From NCBI GenBank assembly GCA_022749755.1, contig CM040445.1:17753182-17817181 (forward strand): a stretch of DNA of 64,000 nt, read 5' to 3'. Below are positions 1 to 11,559 of this stretch, piece by piece. The position numbers and the translations under genes are program-made. This DNA is from Azadirachta indica. Taxonomy: Eukaryota; Streptophyta; Magnoliopsida; Sapindales; Meliaceae. A model generated the notes under the pieces. The model had not been told where the DNA came from. It saw only the letters and a program-made list of their open reading frames with translations, and made no database searches. Each line of letters starts with the position of its first letter. Positions within the stretch are counted from its first letter, which is position 1.

Positions 1-600
1 AAGAGGTTGGTACCATTGGAAAGTTAAAGAAGTAAGCTTTCTATAGAATTTTACGGTTTAATATTTGGAGTTCTCTAGAGAAAGTTATGATAACTTATTC
101 ACAATATATTCATTTTCTAGACAAAATATAGATGCACGAATTTTAAAGATTTCTTACCTTAAATTCAATGTATTTTATTTAATTTCTATATTATAAAAGA
201 ATTTGGTGAGCTGTAATTCAATGTCTTACCTGTTTTGGTTTATTTTCAAAGAATTTTAAATGTTTATTTTCATTTGTCAAAATTAGATAATAGTTGTTAG
301 TCTAACCATTGAAATTTTTAGGGGTTGTTGGCCTAACCTTTGACCTTTTTTTTTGTAAGAGTCTATATAAAGGTTTCAAGTCTATAGCATTAAAATAAAG
401 TTGTTTTGAGTTGAGTTAAATAAAATTTTGGTATTCTATGCTCTGTATCTCTTGTGGAGAATTTTTATAGAGTGGTGAGTATTCTTTTGAGTTCTACAAC
501 CTTTGGCAGCAAATTAGGGTGGTGTTTTTGTATCCTTTTTTTTTTGTAAACCTTAAGAGGAGAGGTTATTTCAAGTATTATTTAGTAAAAACCTAAATCG
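1..600. other. AT-rich non-coding edge, no gene seen
   Basis: No coding potential was recognised. A TATATAAAGG motif near 364 followed by a short T/G-rich stretch resembles the promoter and R region of a plant LTR, but no paired terminal repeat, primer site or target duplication can be found, so a solo LTR is only a guess. Confidence 0.25.
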
Positions 601-641
601 CTACACAAACCTCCATTTTCCAGTATCAGTTAAGGATCTAT

Positions 642-1309
642 TAACATTCTATATTCTTGTTTGAAGCAATAAGTAAATCTACAAACATACAACCTTCATC
701 ATCTAATTCCAAATTTTTCTTTGAAGCTACCGTAGGATTTGCATCATTCTTCTTCTTTTCTTTGTTCTTTAATATTTTCTTAGGGTAATTTCTCTTGAAG
801 TGACCTTTTTTTATGGCATTGGAAACATTTCAATGCTTTCTTCTTGAATTCAAATCTAAACTGAGTTTTAGTTCTTTTATTGTCATAAGTCCTTCCTCAT
901 TAAAAGATTCACTTGTCTTACATTTCTTCTTATGTTTTTTGGTATTCAAAGTTGCCTCAACCTCCTTCATCGAGATTGATTCCCCCTCAAGTGTAAGTGT
1001 GTCAAACAAATACTCAAGAGGACTTGAAAGTGAATTTAAAAGAATAATGGCTTGATCTTTATCGGGTATCATAGAGTTAAGGTTTTCAAGATCAAGAATG
1101 ATTATAGTAAGCTCATCTAGGTGTTCTTTTACAGAACCACCTTCTGCTAGAGAAAAGGTATACAACTTCTTCTTATGATACAGCTTATTGGCTAAAGACT
1201 TAATCATGTACCTGTTTTCCAGTTTTTCTAATAGTGCTATTACAGTTTTTTCCTTTGAAACCTTTCTTACCATACTATTACTTAGGTTCAAGAAAATTTC
1301 AAGAAACAA
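642..1309 (-). pseudogene. Ty1/Copia retrotransposon gag fragment (UBN2 + zinc knuckle)
   Basis: Read on the minus strand, 1309 to about 830 gives an open UBN2-type gag segment, with motifs such as EKLENRYM, LANKLYHKKKLYTF and SVKEHLDELTIIILDLENL typical of plant Copia capsid proteins. It continues into a degenerate CCHC zinc knuckle (CFQCHKK) around 810-830. One extra A in the A-run at about 811-816 shifts the frame there; the other frame then carries the GHFK half of the knuckle, and the knuckle's last cysteine is replaced by tyrosine. A stop follows near 642. The protein would package element RNA, but protease, integrase and reverse transcriptase are absent downstream, so this is a dead 5' fragment. 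Assignment to Copia is firm; the clade is not determined. Confidence 0.8.
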
Positions 1310-3137
1310 GGCTTTAATACTAATTGGTTAATACGACTTTGTGTTTAAGCTATCTTGAACAACTTATTAATGACTAACTTCCAATTCCATGTTGAAGAAT
1401 TATCAAGAATAAAATATGCAATCAGTTAACACAAAACCAACAAATAAACTTAACTAAAACAATCATCAAACAAATCAAGAAGTTATTTATATGGTTTAGC
1501 TGATATGGCCTATATCACAATCTATAAATAGAGAAGTCTTTTATTGGTTTCTCAAGATGATTAAAATAAAGAAGGAATTTATAATAAAAGCTAATACTAT
1601 TTCTCTCAATTCATATATCTTAACCAGCTACACTTAGAATCTTCTATAATTGTTGAGTAAACTAGACTACAAAGGCTTGATTGCAACAATCCAATCCATT
1701 AAAATCATTGTCTGCTTTAAGCACATAACTCACCACAATTTTGCTTTTGAGCTTTTCAACCCAAACGTATCAACTAAAGTGAAATACTAACATGGCAACC
1801 CAAAAGGAGGGATAAATTCAGTTTTTAAGAATTTTAACAATTTACAGGCAACCCAATAGCCAACACCGAGCAATTCAAATATTCCAAATTGTGAAACACG
1901 TAATTCAATACACAATTCTAATCACCAATATATGAATGTCAACAAATTAAGCTTTAATGTGTGTGAATATTATGTATAACAACTATAAACATAAATAATA
2001 ATAGCGAGTAGAGGGAGAGAGATTAAACACAATGATCTTTATGTGATTATGCAAACTTTGACCTACGGCCATGTCTTCAAGTTAAAAGATTGAGGATTCG
2101 ACCACTTGTGCTTTCAAATCTAAAGGCAGGCAAATACAACTCCAAGTAGACTTTTCGGTGCCATGCAGGGTTTGACTGAGTGTGTCTCTAACCTTTACAA
2201 ATAAGTGACTTACGGGTGTCACTTTAACCTCACAATCTAAGAGTGTTTCCCTCACACTCACACATAAATAAAACAAAGATAATAAACTTGATCAAGAGTT
2301 TGATCAAGTGACATATAAACACTCTTTCTTTTTAATATTACAAATGAAAACTAGAGTGTGTAATGAAGTTGAAGTTTTATCTTTATAATGCACTTCTGAA
2401 ACATGAAACATAGTTTTCCAATAGCGCAAAACTTGTTCCAATTAAGTTTAAACTAGTATTTATATTAAAATACTAGCTACTAGGAGTGTCAAAATTTAAT
2501 TTTTTAGAAGTTCAGTTGACCAATATAGTCAAGTCATTCAATTTACACTTTTCACAAATACTATTCACAAATTTGAAAACTTTACATTTTAGTCCATTTT
2601 TAAGGTTTCAAAATCTTGCAATTTTGTCCAATTTCAAACTTTAAACTTTCTCAATTTGGTCCACTTTTTCAAGTCTTCAAAACTTATATTTTATTCTGAT
2701 TTTCAAATTTCAAAAACTTGCAATTTAACCCATCTAAAAGACTTATGGCTTTTTTTCACATATTTAAAATATTCATTTCAAAACAATATAACTATATAAA
2801 TTTTTGAAAAGCTTAAAAATATTTATTTTAATGAAAAATAAATTTGAGTTTTTATATGCATACCAATATTTAATTTTAAAAACATATTATAAATAAAAAA
2901 TCACCTAATATGTGTCTTCAATTCTTTAAATTTCCTCTTCAATTTGCTGTCGGGGATTCTGATTTTGCTATTCATGAATGTTTGATTTTTTATGTCCTTT
3001 TGATAATCAACTTATATCCCAATTCTTTAGGGTAAAAATATCATAACAACCACTATAAGAAAAATTTGGTTGATCAAGTATATCAAAGTTTGTTATCATC
3101 AAAATAATGGTTTATTAGCCATAGGGCTAATATGAGA
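1310..3137. other. AT-rich repeat-derived sequence without genes
   Basis: Nothing coding is convincing. By position, 1310-2500 may hold the leader or LTR of the minus-strand Copia whose gag lies at 642-1309, but no boundary is visible. The part at about 2560-3110 is a diverged copy of 34780-35190: both show a run of phrases of the type 'aattttagtccatttttaaggtttcaaaat' repeated with variation, followed by the same order of shorter matches. Confidence 0.35.
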
Positions 3138-4033
3138 GTTAGAGCATGCTGACTTATAAATCCACATTTCTCTTATGCTGAACCAATGTAGGATTTGCTT
3201 AAGGTGACACATACACCTCTGTTTATGACTCAACGTCTTTGATAAAGTTTGAGCCACCATCGCTCAAAAAAACACACGAAGTGATACCAATACCAATTAT
3301 AATAACCCAATCCCTTGAAATATTATTCACTTTGGGTACACAGGTGATAACGATTTTGTTTTCAAGCTTTTCAACCTAAAACCCGTCTACTGACGGTTGG
3401 AGTATGCTATCTTATATACCCAGTATCTTGCCTGTGATTTGCGATGTGGTATTTACCTAGAGTGTCACATAATTGTAATAGCCCAATTCATCAGTGTTTT
3501 TTACTTCGGGCATACAACTTTTCACAGAATTATGGTTTTGTTTCGAGCTTTCTAACCCAAAATGCGTCTACTAAAGGTTGAAGTATATTGATTTATACAC
3601 CCAACATTTCTCCTATACTTTGTTAATGTAAGATTTGCCTAGAGTGTCACATATACCTTTTGTTTGGGATTCATCATCCTTGCTAAGATTTGCCCCACCA
3701 TTGTTCAAGAGAATACGCAAAATAGCTCTAATACCAATTGTAACAGCCCAGTCTAATAGAAATATTATCTACTTTGAGCACACAACCCATCACGGATTTA
3801 TTTTTGGACTTTTCAGCTGAAATCCTTTTAAAGGTTGGAACACGCTAACTTATATACGTAGCATCTCTCGTATGCTTTGCCTAAGGTATTACATAATTAT
3901 AATAGCCTAGTCCACTAATGATATTATTCGTTTTTGGCATATAACATGTCACGGTTTTATTTTTGAGCTTTTCAAAATGCACCTACTAAGAGTTGGAGCA
4001 TGTTAACTTGTATACCCATCATCTCTTTCATTC
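3138..4033 (-). repeat. TRIM terminal-repeat array, inverted section (5 LTR copies)
   Basis: Five terminal repeats lie in minus orientation: about 3138-3211 (partial), 3298-3469, 3474-3652, 3739-3893 and 3898-4030 (truncated). Each runs between a TGTRACAC-type start and a TTGTTACA-type end and contains the GTATATAAGT core. The segments at 3212-3297 and 3653-3738 are internal domains; 3725-3736 is an 11/12 match to the complement of the initiator-Met tRNA primer site TGGTATCAGAGC. The other joins are only a few bases long. There is no coding capacity, as expected for terminal-repeat retrotransposons in miniature. Confidence 0.75.
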
Positions 4034-5302
4034 TTACAATTATCTACGTAAAATGCTAGCCAAATCTCACATTGGCAAAGCACAAAAAAGATACTGGGTA
4101 TATAAGTCAGCATTCTCCAACCCTCAATTGACGTGTTTTGGGTTAAACAGCTCAAAAACAAAACCGTAATGAGCTATATGCTTAAAGTGAATAATATCTC
4201 TATTGGACTAAGTTGTTACAATTATCTATGTGACACTTTAGACAAATTTCACATCGAAAAATACGAGATAGATGCTGGGTATATAAGTCTGCATACTCTG
4301 GTAGTTAGTAGATGTGTTTTGTGTTGAACAGTTCAAGAATAAAACCATGATGGGTTGTGTACCCAAAGCAGACAACATCTCTAGTAGACTATATTTTTAT
4401 ATTTAGTATTAGAGCATAAAGATCTTTGAGATAAGGTTTTGTTTTGGGACTTTAGAAATTTCTTGTAGCACTTTAGTTTGGTGTCATTTTGGTGAATGTC
4501 AAATTTCAAGGTGTTGCAAACATGATGTCAGAGTCGTTTTGTATGTATTCTTGAATGATGGTGGGGTAAACCTCAGTGAAGACACTGAGTCCCATAGCGG
4601 GTAGATCTGACACCTCAGGCAAATCCCACATCGGTAAAGCTTAGAAGAGATGTTAGGTATATAAATCAACATGCTCTAATCTTCAATAGACATATTTTAG
4701 GTTGAAAAGCTTGAAAACAAAATTGTGATCGACTGTATGCCCAAAGCGGATAATATCTCTAGTAGACTAGACTGTTACAATTATCTATGTGACACTTTAG
4801 GCAACATATGATAGAGATACTAGGTATATAAGTCAGCATGCTCCAACACTCATTAGACTAGTTTTGGGTTACAAAGCTGAAAATAAAACCGTGACAATCT
4901 ATATGCCTAAAGTGGAGAATATCTCTAATAGACTCTGTTGTTATAATTGGTTTCAAAGCATTATATTCTTAAAGATAAGATTTTTCATAACACTCTAGTT
5001 CAGTGTCACCTTGATGAACGTTGTATTCAAGGTGTTATAAACATGGTGTCAGAGCCATTCCGCATATGCTCTTAAACGATGGTAGGGCAAACCTCAGCAA
5101 GGATACAGATTTCAAAGAGAGGTGTTTGTAACACCATAGGTAAATCCTATAATGCTAAAGTATGGTAGAGATGCTAAGTATATAGGTCAACACGCTATAG
5201 CCCTCTGCAAATGCGTTTTCATTTGAAAGCCTAAAAACAAACTATGATTATGTGCCCAAAGTAAACAATATCTCTAGTAAACTAGACTCTTATAATTATT
5301 TA

Positions 5303-7773
5303 TGTTACACTCTAAGTAAATTCCACATTACCAAAGCGCAAGAGAAATGCTGGTATATAAGTTAGCATGCTCTTGCCCTTAATAGACATATTTTTTAAGT
5401 TTAAAAGTCCGAAAACAAAACCATGGCAGTTGTGTAACCAAAGTAGACAATATTTCTAATGGACTGTTTTGTTACAATTGGTATCAGAGCATCACGTACT
5501 TTGTGATGAGGTTTTGTTTTGGGATTTATTTTTCGTAGCACCCTTGTTTGGCATCACTTTAGTGAATGTCAAATTTTGAATTATTGCAAATATAGTGTTA
5601 AAGCAGTTCTGCGTATACTCTTAAATAGTGGTGGGGCAAACCTCAGCGACGGCATTGAGTCCTAAAGGGGTGTATGTAACACTCTAGGCAAATCCCATAC
5701 TGATAAAGCTTGGGAGAGATGTATATAAGTCAGCATGTTTTATCTCTTAGTAAAAGAGTTTTGGGTTGAAATACCCAAAGACAACACGGTAGCAGGCTGT
5801 AAGCCCAAAGTAAACAATATCACTAGTGAATTTGACTGTTACAATCAATATTAAAGCCACTGCATATCCTGTTAAGCTATGGCGGGGCAAACCTCAGCCA
5901 AGGACATTGATTCCCAAATAGGGGTATACATGACCCCCAGATAAATCCCACGTTGATAAAGTATAAGAGAAATGTTAAGTATATAGTTTAGCATGTTCCA
6001 ACCTGCAGTAGACACATTTTAGGTTGAAAAGCCTAAAAATAAAATTGTAACAAGCTGTCTGTCTAAAGCGGACAATATCATTAGTGAATTGGGTTATTAC
6101 AATTATCTATGTGACACTTTAGGCAAATGCCACATCAACAAAGTATGAGAAAGATGATTGGTATATAAGTCAGTATGTTTCAACATTGAGTAGATGCATT
6201 TTAAGGTGAAAAGTCCAAAAAAAAAAAAAAACCATAACATGTTGTATGTCTAAAGCGAATAATATCTCCAGTGAACTGCGATGTTACTATTGGCATCAGA
6301 ACATTATGTTCTTTGAGATAAGCCTTTATTTTAGAAGTTTGGAAGTTTTTCTTACCACCTTAGTTTGGCGTCACATTGGTGAACATTAAATTTTAGGTAT
6401 TGTAAAAGTGATATCAAACCCACTCGCGTGTGCATTTAAACAATGGTGGGGCAAATTTTAGTCAGGATGTTAAGTCCTAAAAAGGTTTATATCTAACACC
6501 CTAAACAAATCCTATATTGGTAAAGTACATAAGAGTTCTTGGTATAAAAGTCAGCATGCTCTAACCCTCAGTAAATGCATTTTGGGTAAAAATAAAATTG
6601 TGAAGGGCTGTGTGCCCAAAACGAATAATATCTCTGTTCGCCTTGGTTATTACATTGGTATAGAACTACTTTGCATGTCCTCTAAGACATAGCAGGGCAA
6701 ACCTTAGCGAGGACATTGAGCCCCAAAGGGAGGTGTATAGGACTCCCTAAGCAAATCCCATATCGATGAAGCATGAAAGAGATGCTAAGTATATAATTCA
6801 GCATGTTCCAACCCGTAGTAGACACAGTTTGGGTTAAAAAGCCTAAAAATAAAGTCATGATTGACTGTCTATCTTAAGCGGACAATATCACTAGTGGACT
6901 GGGTTGTTAAAATTATCTATTTGACAACCTAAGCAAATCCTACATCTAAAAAGCATATGAGAGGTTATGGGTATATAAGTCAGAAAAGCACAAGAAAAAT
7001 GATACGTATATAAGTAAGCATACTTTAACCCTCAGTAGATACGTTTTAGGTTGGAAAGGCCAAAAAGAAAACCGTGATAGGTTGTGTGCCTAAAGTGAAT
7101 AATATTGTAGTGGACTATGTCATTATAATTAGTATTATAGCATTGTGTTCTTTAAGATATGGTTTTGTTTTGGAAGTTTAAAAATTTTTCATAGCACCCT
7201 AATTGGCGTCTCTTTGGTAAATGTCGAATTTAGGGTCTTGCAAACATGGTATCAAACCCACTCTATTTGCACTTTTGAATGATAATAGTACAAGTTTCAG
7301 CAAAAATGCTAAGTCCTAAAAAGGGGTGTATGTAACACCCTAAACAAATTCCACATTGATAAAGCACAGAAGAGATGTTGGGTATATAATTCAATAAGCT
7401 TTAAACCTCAGTAGACACATTTTAAGTTGAAAAGCCCAAAAATAAAACCATGACAGACTATATGCCAAAAGTGCACAATATTTCTAGTAGACTGAGCCAT
7501 TACAATTAATATCAGAGCCACTCTACATATCTTCCACATGTCTTTTTTATCTATAGTGGGCAAACATTAGCAAGGACGCTAAGTCCCAAAAAGGGTATCT
7601 ATGATACCTTAGCAAAAGTCTCATCAACAAAGTACAGGAGAAATACTGGGTATATAAGTCAGCATATTCTAACCCTTATTATATGTTTTTTGGCTTGAAA
7701 AACCTAAAAACATAACAATGATAGGCTGTATACCTAAAGCAGACAATATTCCTGGTGGACTAAGCTGTTATAT
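5303..7773 (+). repeat. Higher-order repeat within the TRIM array
   Basis: From the LTR at 5303 the join order is B, C, 8-bp joint, B, C, 8-bp joint, B, C. Equivalent LTRs start at 5303, 6110 and 6920 (spacing 807 and 810), and at 5675, 6492 and 7331 (817 and 839). The unit is therefore three LTRs plus one long and one short internal domain, about 0.81-0.84 kb. The earlier part (4046, 4606, 5127) follows a simpler two-LTR order with spacing of about 520-560. Confidence 0.65.
5479..5490 (+). other. tRNA-iMet primer binding site of a TRIM internal domain
   Basis: TGGTATCAGAGC, two bases after an LTR end (TTGTTACA, ending 5476), is the standard plant primer site complementary to the 3' end of initiator tRNA-Met. 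It is the best preserved of those in the array. Confidence 0.85.
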
Positions 7774-7904
7774 TGATTACTAGAAATAATATAAATAGTT
7801 TTATTAAATTAGCTTTGCTTTTATCTCTTTCTTCGAAATATGATTTTTGTATCAATACTACATAATACCTGGCCCAACTTTATGGTCTCTACAAGATTGC
7901 AATA

Positions 7905-8294
7905 ATGCATAAAATTGAACGTAAGAAAGTTGCGCTCCAAGGAATGATTATTTCAGAAGATCAACTGAGTAAGGATTTTAAGTTCAAGCATGCAGTAAGG
8001 AAGAAGAAGAAAAATGTCTTATTTCTTCAAATGTACTCATTTAGGAAGCCACTTCCAAAATATGCAAACAAGCACGAAGATAATAGACTTCAACAACTTT
8101 TGGTTGAATTTTAGGATGTATTTAAAGAATTCAAGGTTACGTCTCCACAATGAATGCATAATCATAAGATATCACTAATGCTAGGGAGTTCTTTCGTTTG
8201 CGTTAAGCCACATCATTATCCGCATTATTAAAAGGCTAAGGTTAAGGGTTTGGTGGCTAAAATGCTTTCAATTGGAGTTATTATACCCAACAAT
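7905..8294 (+). pseudogene. Ty3/Gypsy pol fragment, protease-RT linker (5' part)
   Basis: Open from 7905 to a stop at 8112-8114, then continuing with stops. The translation has the linker features of plant Gypsy pol: KVALQG near the start, LQQLLVEF, then DVFKEF, a DHK-like HNHKI, a VKPHHYPHY block matching the usual RPYRYPHYQK, and GVIIPN directly before the break at 8294. This is the stretch that leads into reverse transcriptase, which resumes at 10314 after the inserted element 8295-10305. Internal stops make it non-functional. It starts about 130 bp after the TRIM array; no LTR, gag or protease domain is seen upstream. Confidence 0.75.
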
Positions 8295-8670
8295 TAGGGG
8301 TGGCAAAATTGGACACGACCTGTGAACTCGACACAAATTTTACGGGTTTGGGTTGAGTAAAACTGACATAATTACTATTTGTGTCACTCGTTTATTAATC
8401 GGGTTGTGTCCGAATTTAATCTTCTCAACCCGTCAACTCTCAACCCGTCAACTCATTTATGACATCGGGTCATGTCCGAGTTTAATCTTCTCAACTAGTC
8501 AACTCATTTATGATATGGTTACTATTAAGATAGTAATTATATTAGGTTAACCCGATTAACCTGCCAACCTATTTATACGAGTAATCGTGTCGGGTTAAGC
8601 AGGTAATCGAATTGACCCGTTTAACTTGAAGAGTTTGACTATTCAATATAAAAAATTTCAATTGCAAAGA

Positions 8671-8728
8671 GTAAGATTCAAACCTAGGACTCTATAATAA
8701 ATTAGTGAGACTTTTACCACTAAACCAC
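8671..8728 (-). other. tRNA-like module in left arm of the hAT-like element
   Basis: On the minus strand this reads as an A-box-like TGGTTTAGTGGTAAAAG followed about 30 bases later by a B-box-like AGGTTTGAATCT. It is too diverged for a functional tRNA (no foldable acceptor stem seen). It faces out of the element. Confidence 0.5.
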
Positions 8729-9980
8729 AATTACAACTTGGTAAAATTTGTAGGCCCATTATTTATATAAAATAGTTTTGTTCCTCTTTACTAAATTACT
8801 TTTAATAGTCTTAAAAGTATTTATTTTAATTTAATATTTAAAATTAATTACTTATAAATTATAAATAAAATAACATTAAAATATTTTACTTAAATTTTGT
8901 AATTAAGATATTTAACTTAAAATAAAATATTTTAACTTATTTGTAATGGTCAACTAAAATATAGTTGTGCAAAGAAAATAAATTTATCGAACAATAAAAA
9001 AATAGATGTGACATACCACTTGATTAGTATGTCATTTTTTAAAAACTTTCAAATTTAATTGCTAATATTTATTTAATTTTCTAACTAAAGTGTATCAACA
9101 TAATTAGTTAAAATATATTGCGTTATATACGTAATTTTAATAACTTATGTGATACTTGACTTGTTAATTCATAATTATTACATTAATAATAGTATGAAAA
9201 TTAATAACTACTTAATGTATTACAAAAATTAAATAGCATCACATTCTAACTTTAAATAATATTGTTAATTTGTCATTGATAGTTAAATAAGAATGTTTCA
9301 TTAATTATATTTAAATAAAATTTTTATTTTGTGTTAGTTGTAATTAAATTTGAGCATTATAACTTAATTTTCAAAATAAACAATAGAAAATGTTATAAAC
9401 AAAAAATCAATATATTTGTATATTTAAATTTAAATAAATAAGTGCTATTTATATATTGACAAATTCAGGCTTATGTTAGTTATAATTAGGTTTGAACATT
9501 ATAGTTTTTTTTTTTTCCTTTTTTGAAACTAATGAGTGAGTATTTCACTCACTTATTCATTGTTGTCAAGCTTAAATATATATTCACTAACAATTACAAT
9601 ATGATTTTAGATAATAAAAGTATACAAAAAAATTTTATCCATAATTGATTTTTATAAAATATCGTATTCATAAATAGTTTTTACAAGAGATTTAAATTTT
9701 TTCTATTTTTTCTTTGATTTTTATTGTAAAAATTAAAAAAGAAAAGAAAAGAAATAAATGCAATGCATTATAATTTTAATTTTTTAATTTTTTATTGTTA
9801 GTAATTTTTTAATTTAAAAATACTTTTCATTAAATAATTTTATGTTAATTACTTGAATAATTTAGCAGTCACAATTTAAATATAATTCTACATAAAATAA
9901 GTTAACATTATAATATAAAAAAAAAAACTTAAAATGTGATATGAATAGATAATGCATTTACAATTTAAACAAAAATATAA

Positions 9981-10034
9981 TCATAGCTCAATTGTTAAAA
10001 TTGTATTAAATTAAGGTTTTGGGTTTGATTCTGC
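9981..10034 (+). other. tRNA-like module in right arm of the hAT-like element
   Basis: Plus-strand TAGCTCAATTGTTAAAATTG (A-box-like) is followed by GGGTTTGATTCTG (B-box-like). It is the mirror image of the module at 8671-8728 and also points out of the element. Confidence 0.5.
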
Positions 10035-10313
10035 ACACAATTACAATTTTTTTCATTTAAATTAAACGAGTTAATAGGTCAACTTGATTAGCCGAATAAT
10101 AAACGACTCAATTCAACACAATCATTTAATTAATAAATAGGTTAATGGGTCGTGTCGTGTTACCCGTTTAATAAATAGATCGTGTTCGAGTTGAAGACTT
10201 TTGATACGATTAATAAACAGGTCATGTTCAAGTTGAGGGCTGCTGACACAATTAATTATTTAACATGATGCGAACATGACTCGTGAACCCGAATTGCCAA
10301 CCCTACCAATAAT

Positions 10314-11540
10314 AGACCTTATTCATCTATAGTAAACTTATTAAACAAAATATGATAGGTCAAAACGCATGTTTGTTGACTATTGCGTCTTTAACAAGAT
10401 TATCATCAAGGATCGATTCCCAATTTCAGTATTTGAGGAGCTGGTAGATGAGTTGCATGACATTAAAAAATTGTCAAAATTGGATTTAAGAAGTAGATAT
10501 CATCAAATTCGAGTAGTAGACAAAGATACCGCCAAGATAGCTTTTAAAACCCGTCATGGGTATTATGAGTTACAGGTAATGTCATTTAGCCTCTCCAATA
10601 TTTCGTCTACATTGCAGGTGTTAATGAGTGAGGTATTTCGAGATTACTTATGCAAGATTGTATTAGTAACTTTTTATTATATAATTATATACAATCAAAC
10701 TCAAGATGATCACTTTCACCATTTTTAAATTGTGTTATCTGTATTTAGAACTAAGAGGTTGTTTGTTAAAAAGAAAAAAGTGTTAGTTTGGTTCAAGACA
10801 CATTTATTATCTTAGGTACGTAATTTCGGACGAAGGCATCATAGTAGATTCTAGCAAGGTTATCATGATGATTAATTGGTCTAAATTTGCTATACTCGAG
10901 TCATAAGTGAATTTTTTGGGTTAACGGATTAGTACCGAAAATTCATTCAAAAATTTGATAAAATAATTAGACCTTTTTGAAACATGTAACGAAAGGGTTC
11001 TTTTACTTTAGGGGTAGAGTCAAAATTAGAAAATTAGGAGGGACAAAAGAGAGTTGAGTAAAATGATTAAAAAATAAAGTTAATTAGAAGATATTTTAAA
11101 AATAATTAATAAACTAAAAGATGAAATGAGAATGTTTCAAAAGGTTAAAATTTATATAAATTGAAAAATGGGATAAAAAATATAAATATTTATGATAAAA
11201 TATTAAAAAAAAAAATCTGTGAAGGCCAGGGTGTCAGGGCCCCCTCAAACCTTACAGGCGCTCCATCACTACTTTGCTTGGATATTACTTGCCGAGATTG
11301 CGTTTAAAAAATTAAAGGAAGTTATGACTAAAGCACCTATATTGGCTTTGTCAAATTTCACAGGAAAATTCACTGTGAAATGTAATTGTAGAAGAACAGG
11401 CGTGGGTGCTATTTTGTAGGAATGACATGTATTTTATAACCATGCATTACAGGGGAAAAAAATAATATTATCATCAAGATTTTGCCTGAAATATTCGTAG
11501 CAGTCTTGATTCTCAGTATTGTTTATTGCAGACAAAACGT
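10314..11540 (+). pseudogene. Ty3/Gypsy pol, reverse transcriptase and RNase H remnant
   Basis: The reverse transcriptase core is open from 10369 to 10728 (119 codons) with FVDYCVFNKI, DRFPI, LSKLDLRSRYHQIRV and KIAFKTRHGYYELQVMSF, all standard Gypsy RT blocks. The catalytic FDD is changed: the motif reads FYY (in VTFYYIIIYN), so the enzyme would be inactive. The thumb/connection follows in broken frames (10750-11000: SEFFGLTDYYRKF-like words with stops). After a small insertion, 11265-11419 carries the RNase H start (EIAFKKLKEVMTKAPILAL, GVGAIL). Similarity fades by about 11540; integrase and LTR are not seen. This is the same copy as 7905-8294. Confidence 0.8.
11008..11247. mobile_element. 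Probable small MITE inserted in Gypsy RNase H
   Basis: The left edge TTAGGGGTAGAGTCAAAATT and the right edge, which in complement begins with a G-rich stretch GAGGGGGCCCTGACACCC, resemble the ends of the plant 'AGGGGCGGAGCCAGAATTT' type of hAT MITE. The sequence between is AT-rich and interrupts the Gypsy pol similarity. No clear target duplication is seen. Confidence 0.4.
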
Positions 11541-11559
11541 AGAGCATTTATATTATGGA

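Larger units (their letters stand above)
4046..7773 (+). repeat. TRIM terminal-repeat array, forward section (14 LTR copies)
   Basis: Fourteen diverged 160-190 bp terminal repeats follow head to tail, starting near 4046, 4229, 4606, 4788, 5127, 5303, 5675, 5931, 6110, 6492, 6739, 6920, 7331 and 7602. Each begins TGTRACAC..., carries GGTATATAAGTCAGCATG as a TATA-like core, and ends ...CTGTTACA. Three join types occur: an 8-bp ATTATCTA joint, a short internal domain of about 85-100 bp (type C), and a long one of about 185-210 bp (type B). Internal domains start at a tRNA-Met primer site and end with a purine tract such as CCTAAAGGGG just before the next TGTAACAC. No protein is encoded. The copy starting at 6920 contains an extra partial duplication (about 6984-7020). 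TRIM is the best fit; a satellite derived from a TRIM describes the same thing. Confidence 0.8.
8295..10305. mobile_element. hAT-like non-autonomous element with long inverted repeats, inserted in Gypsy pol
   Basis: The left end TAGGGGTGGCAAAATTGG and the right end (complement TAGGGTTGGCAATTCGGG) form terminal inverted repeats with the TAGGGxTGGCAA pattern common to plant hAT-type elements. Flanking 8-mers CCAACAAT (8287-8294) and CCAATAAT (10306-10313) match at 7 of 8, as expected of a hAT target duplication. Removing the element plus one target copy leaves the Gypsy reading frame continuous across the site, which independently confirms the boundaries. The outer arms are full of 'gggtcgtgtc'-type words; the arms extend at least 450 bp and each contains a tRNA-like module (8671-8728 minus; 9981-10034 plus). 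The centre (8800-9900) is extremely AT-rich and has no transposase. Confidence 0.8.

Noticed and set aside
813..1055. 80-codon plus-strand frame
   Set aside because: Shadow of the minus-strand Copia gag.
3138..7773. CRISPR-like regular repeat array
   Set aside because: Units are long, diverged and carry LTR termini and tRNA primer sites in a plant genome; TRIM explains them.
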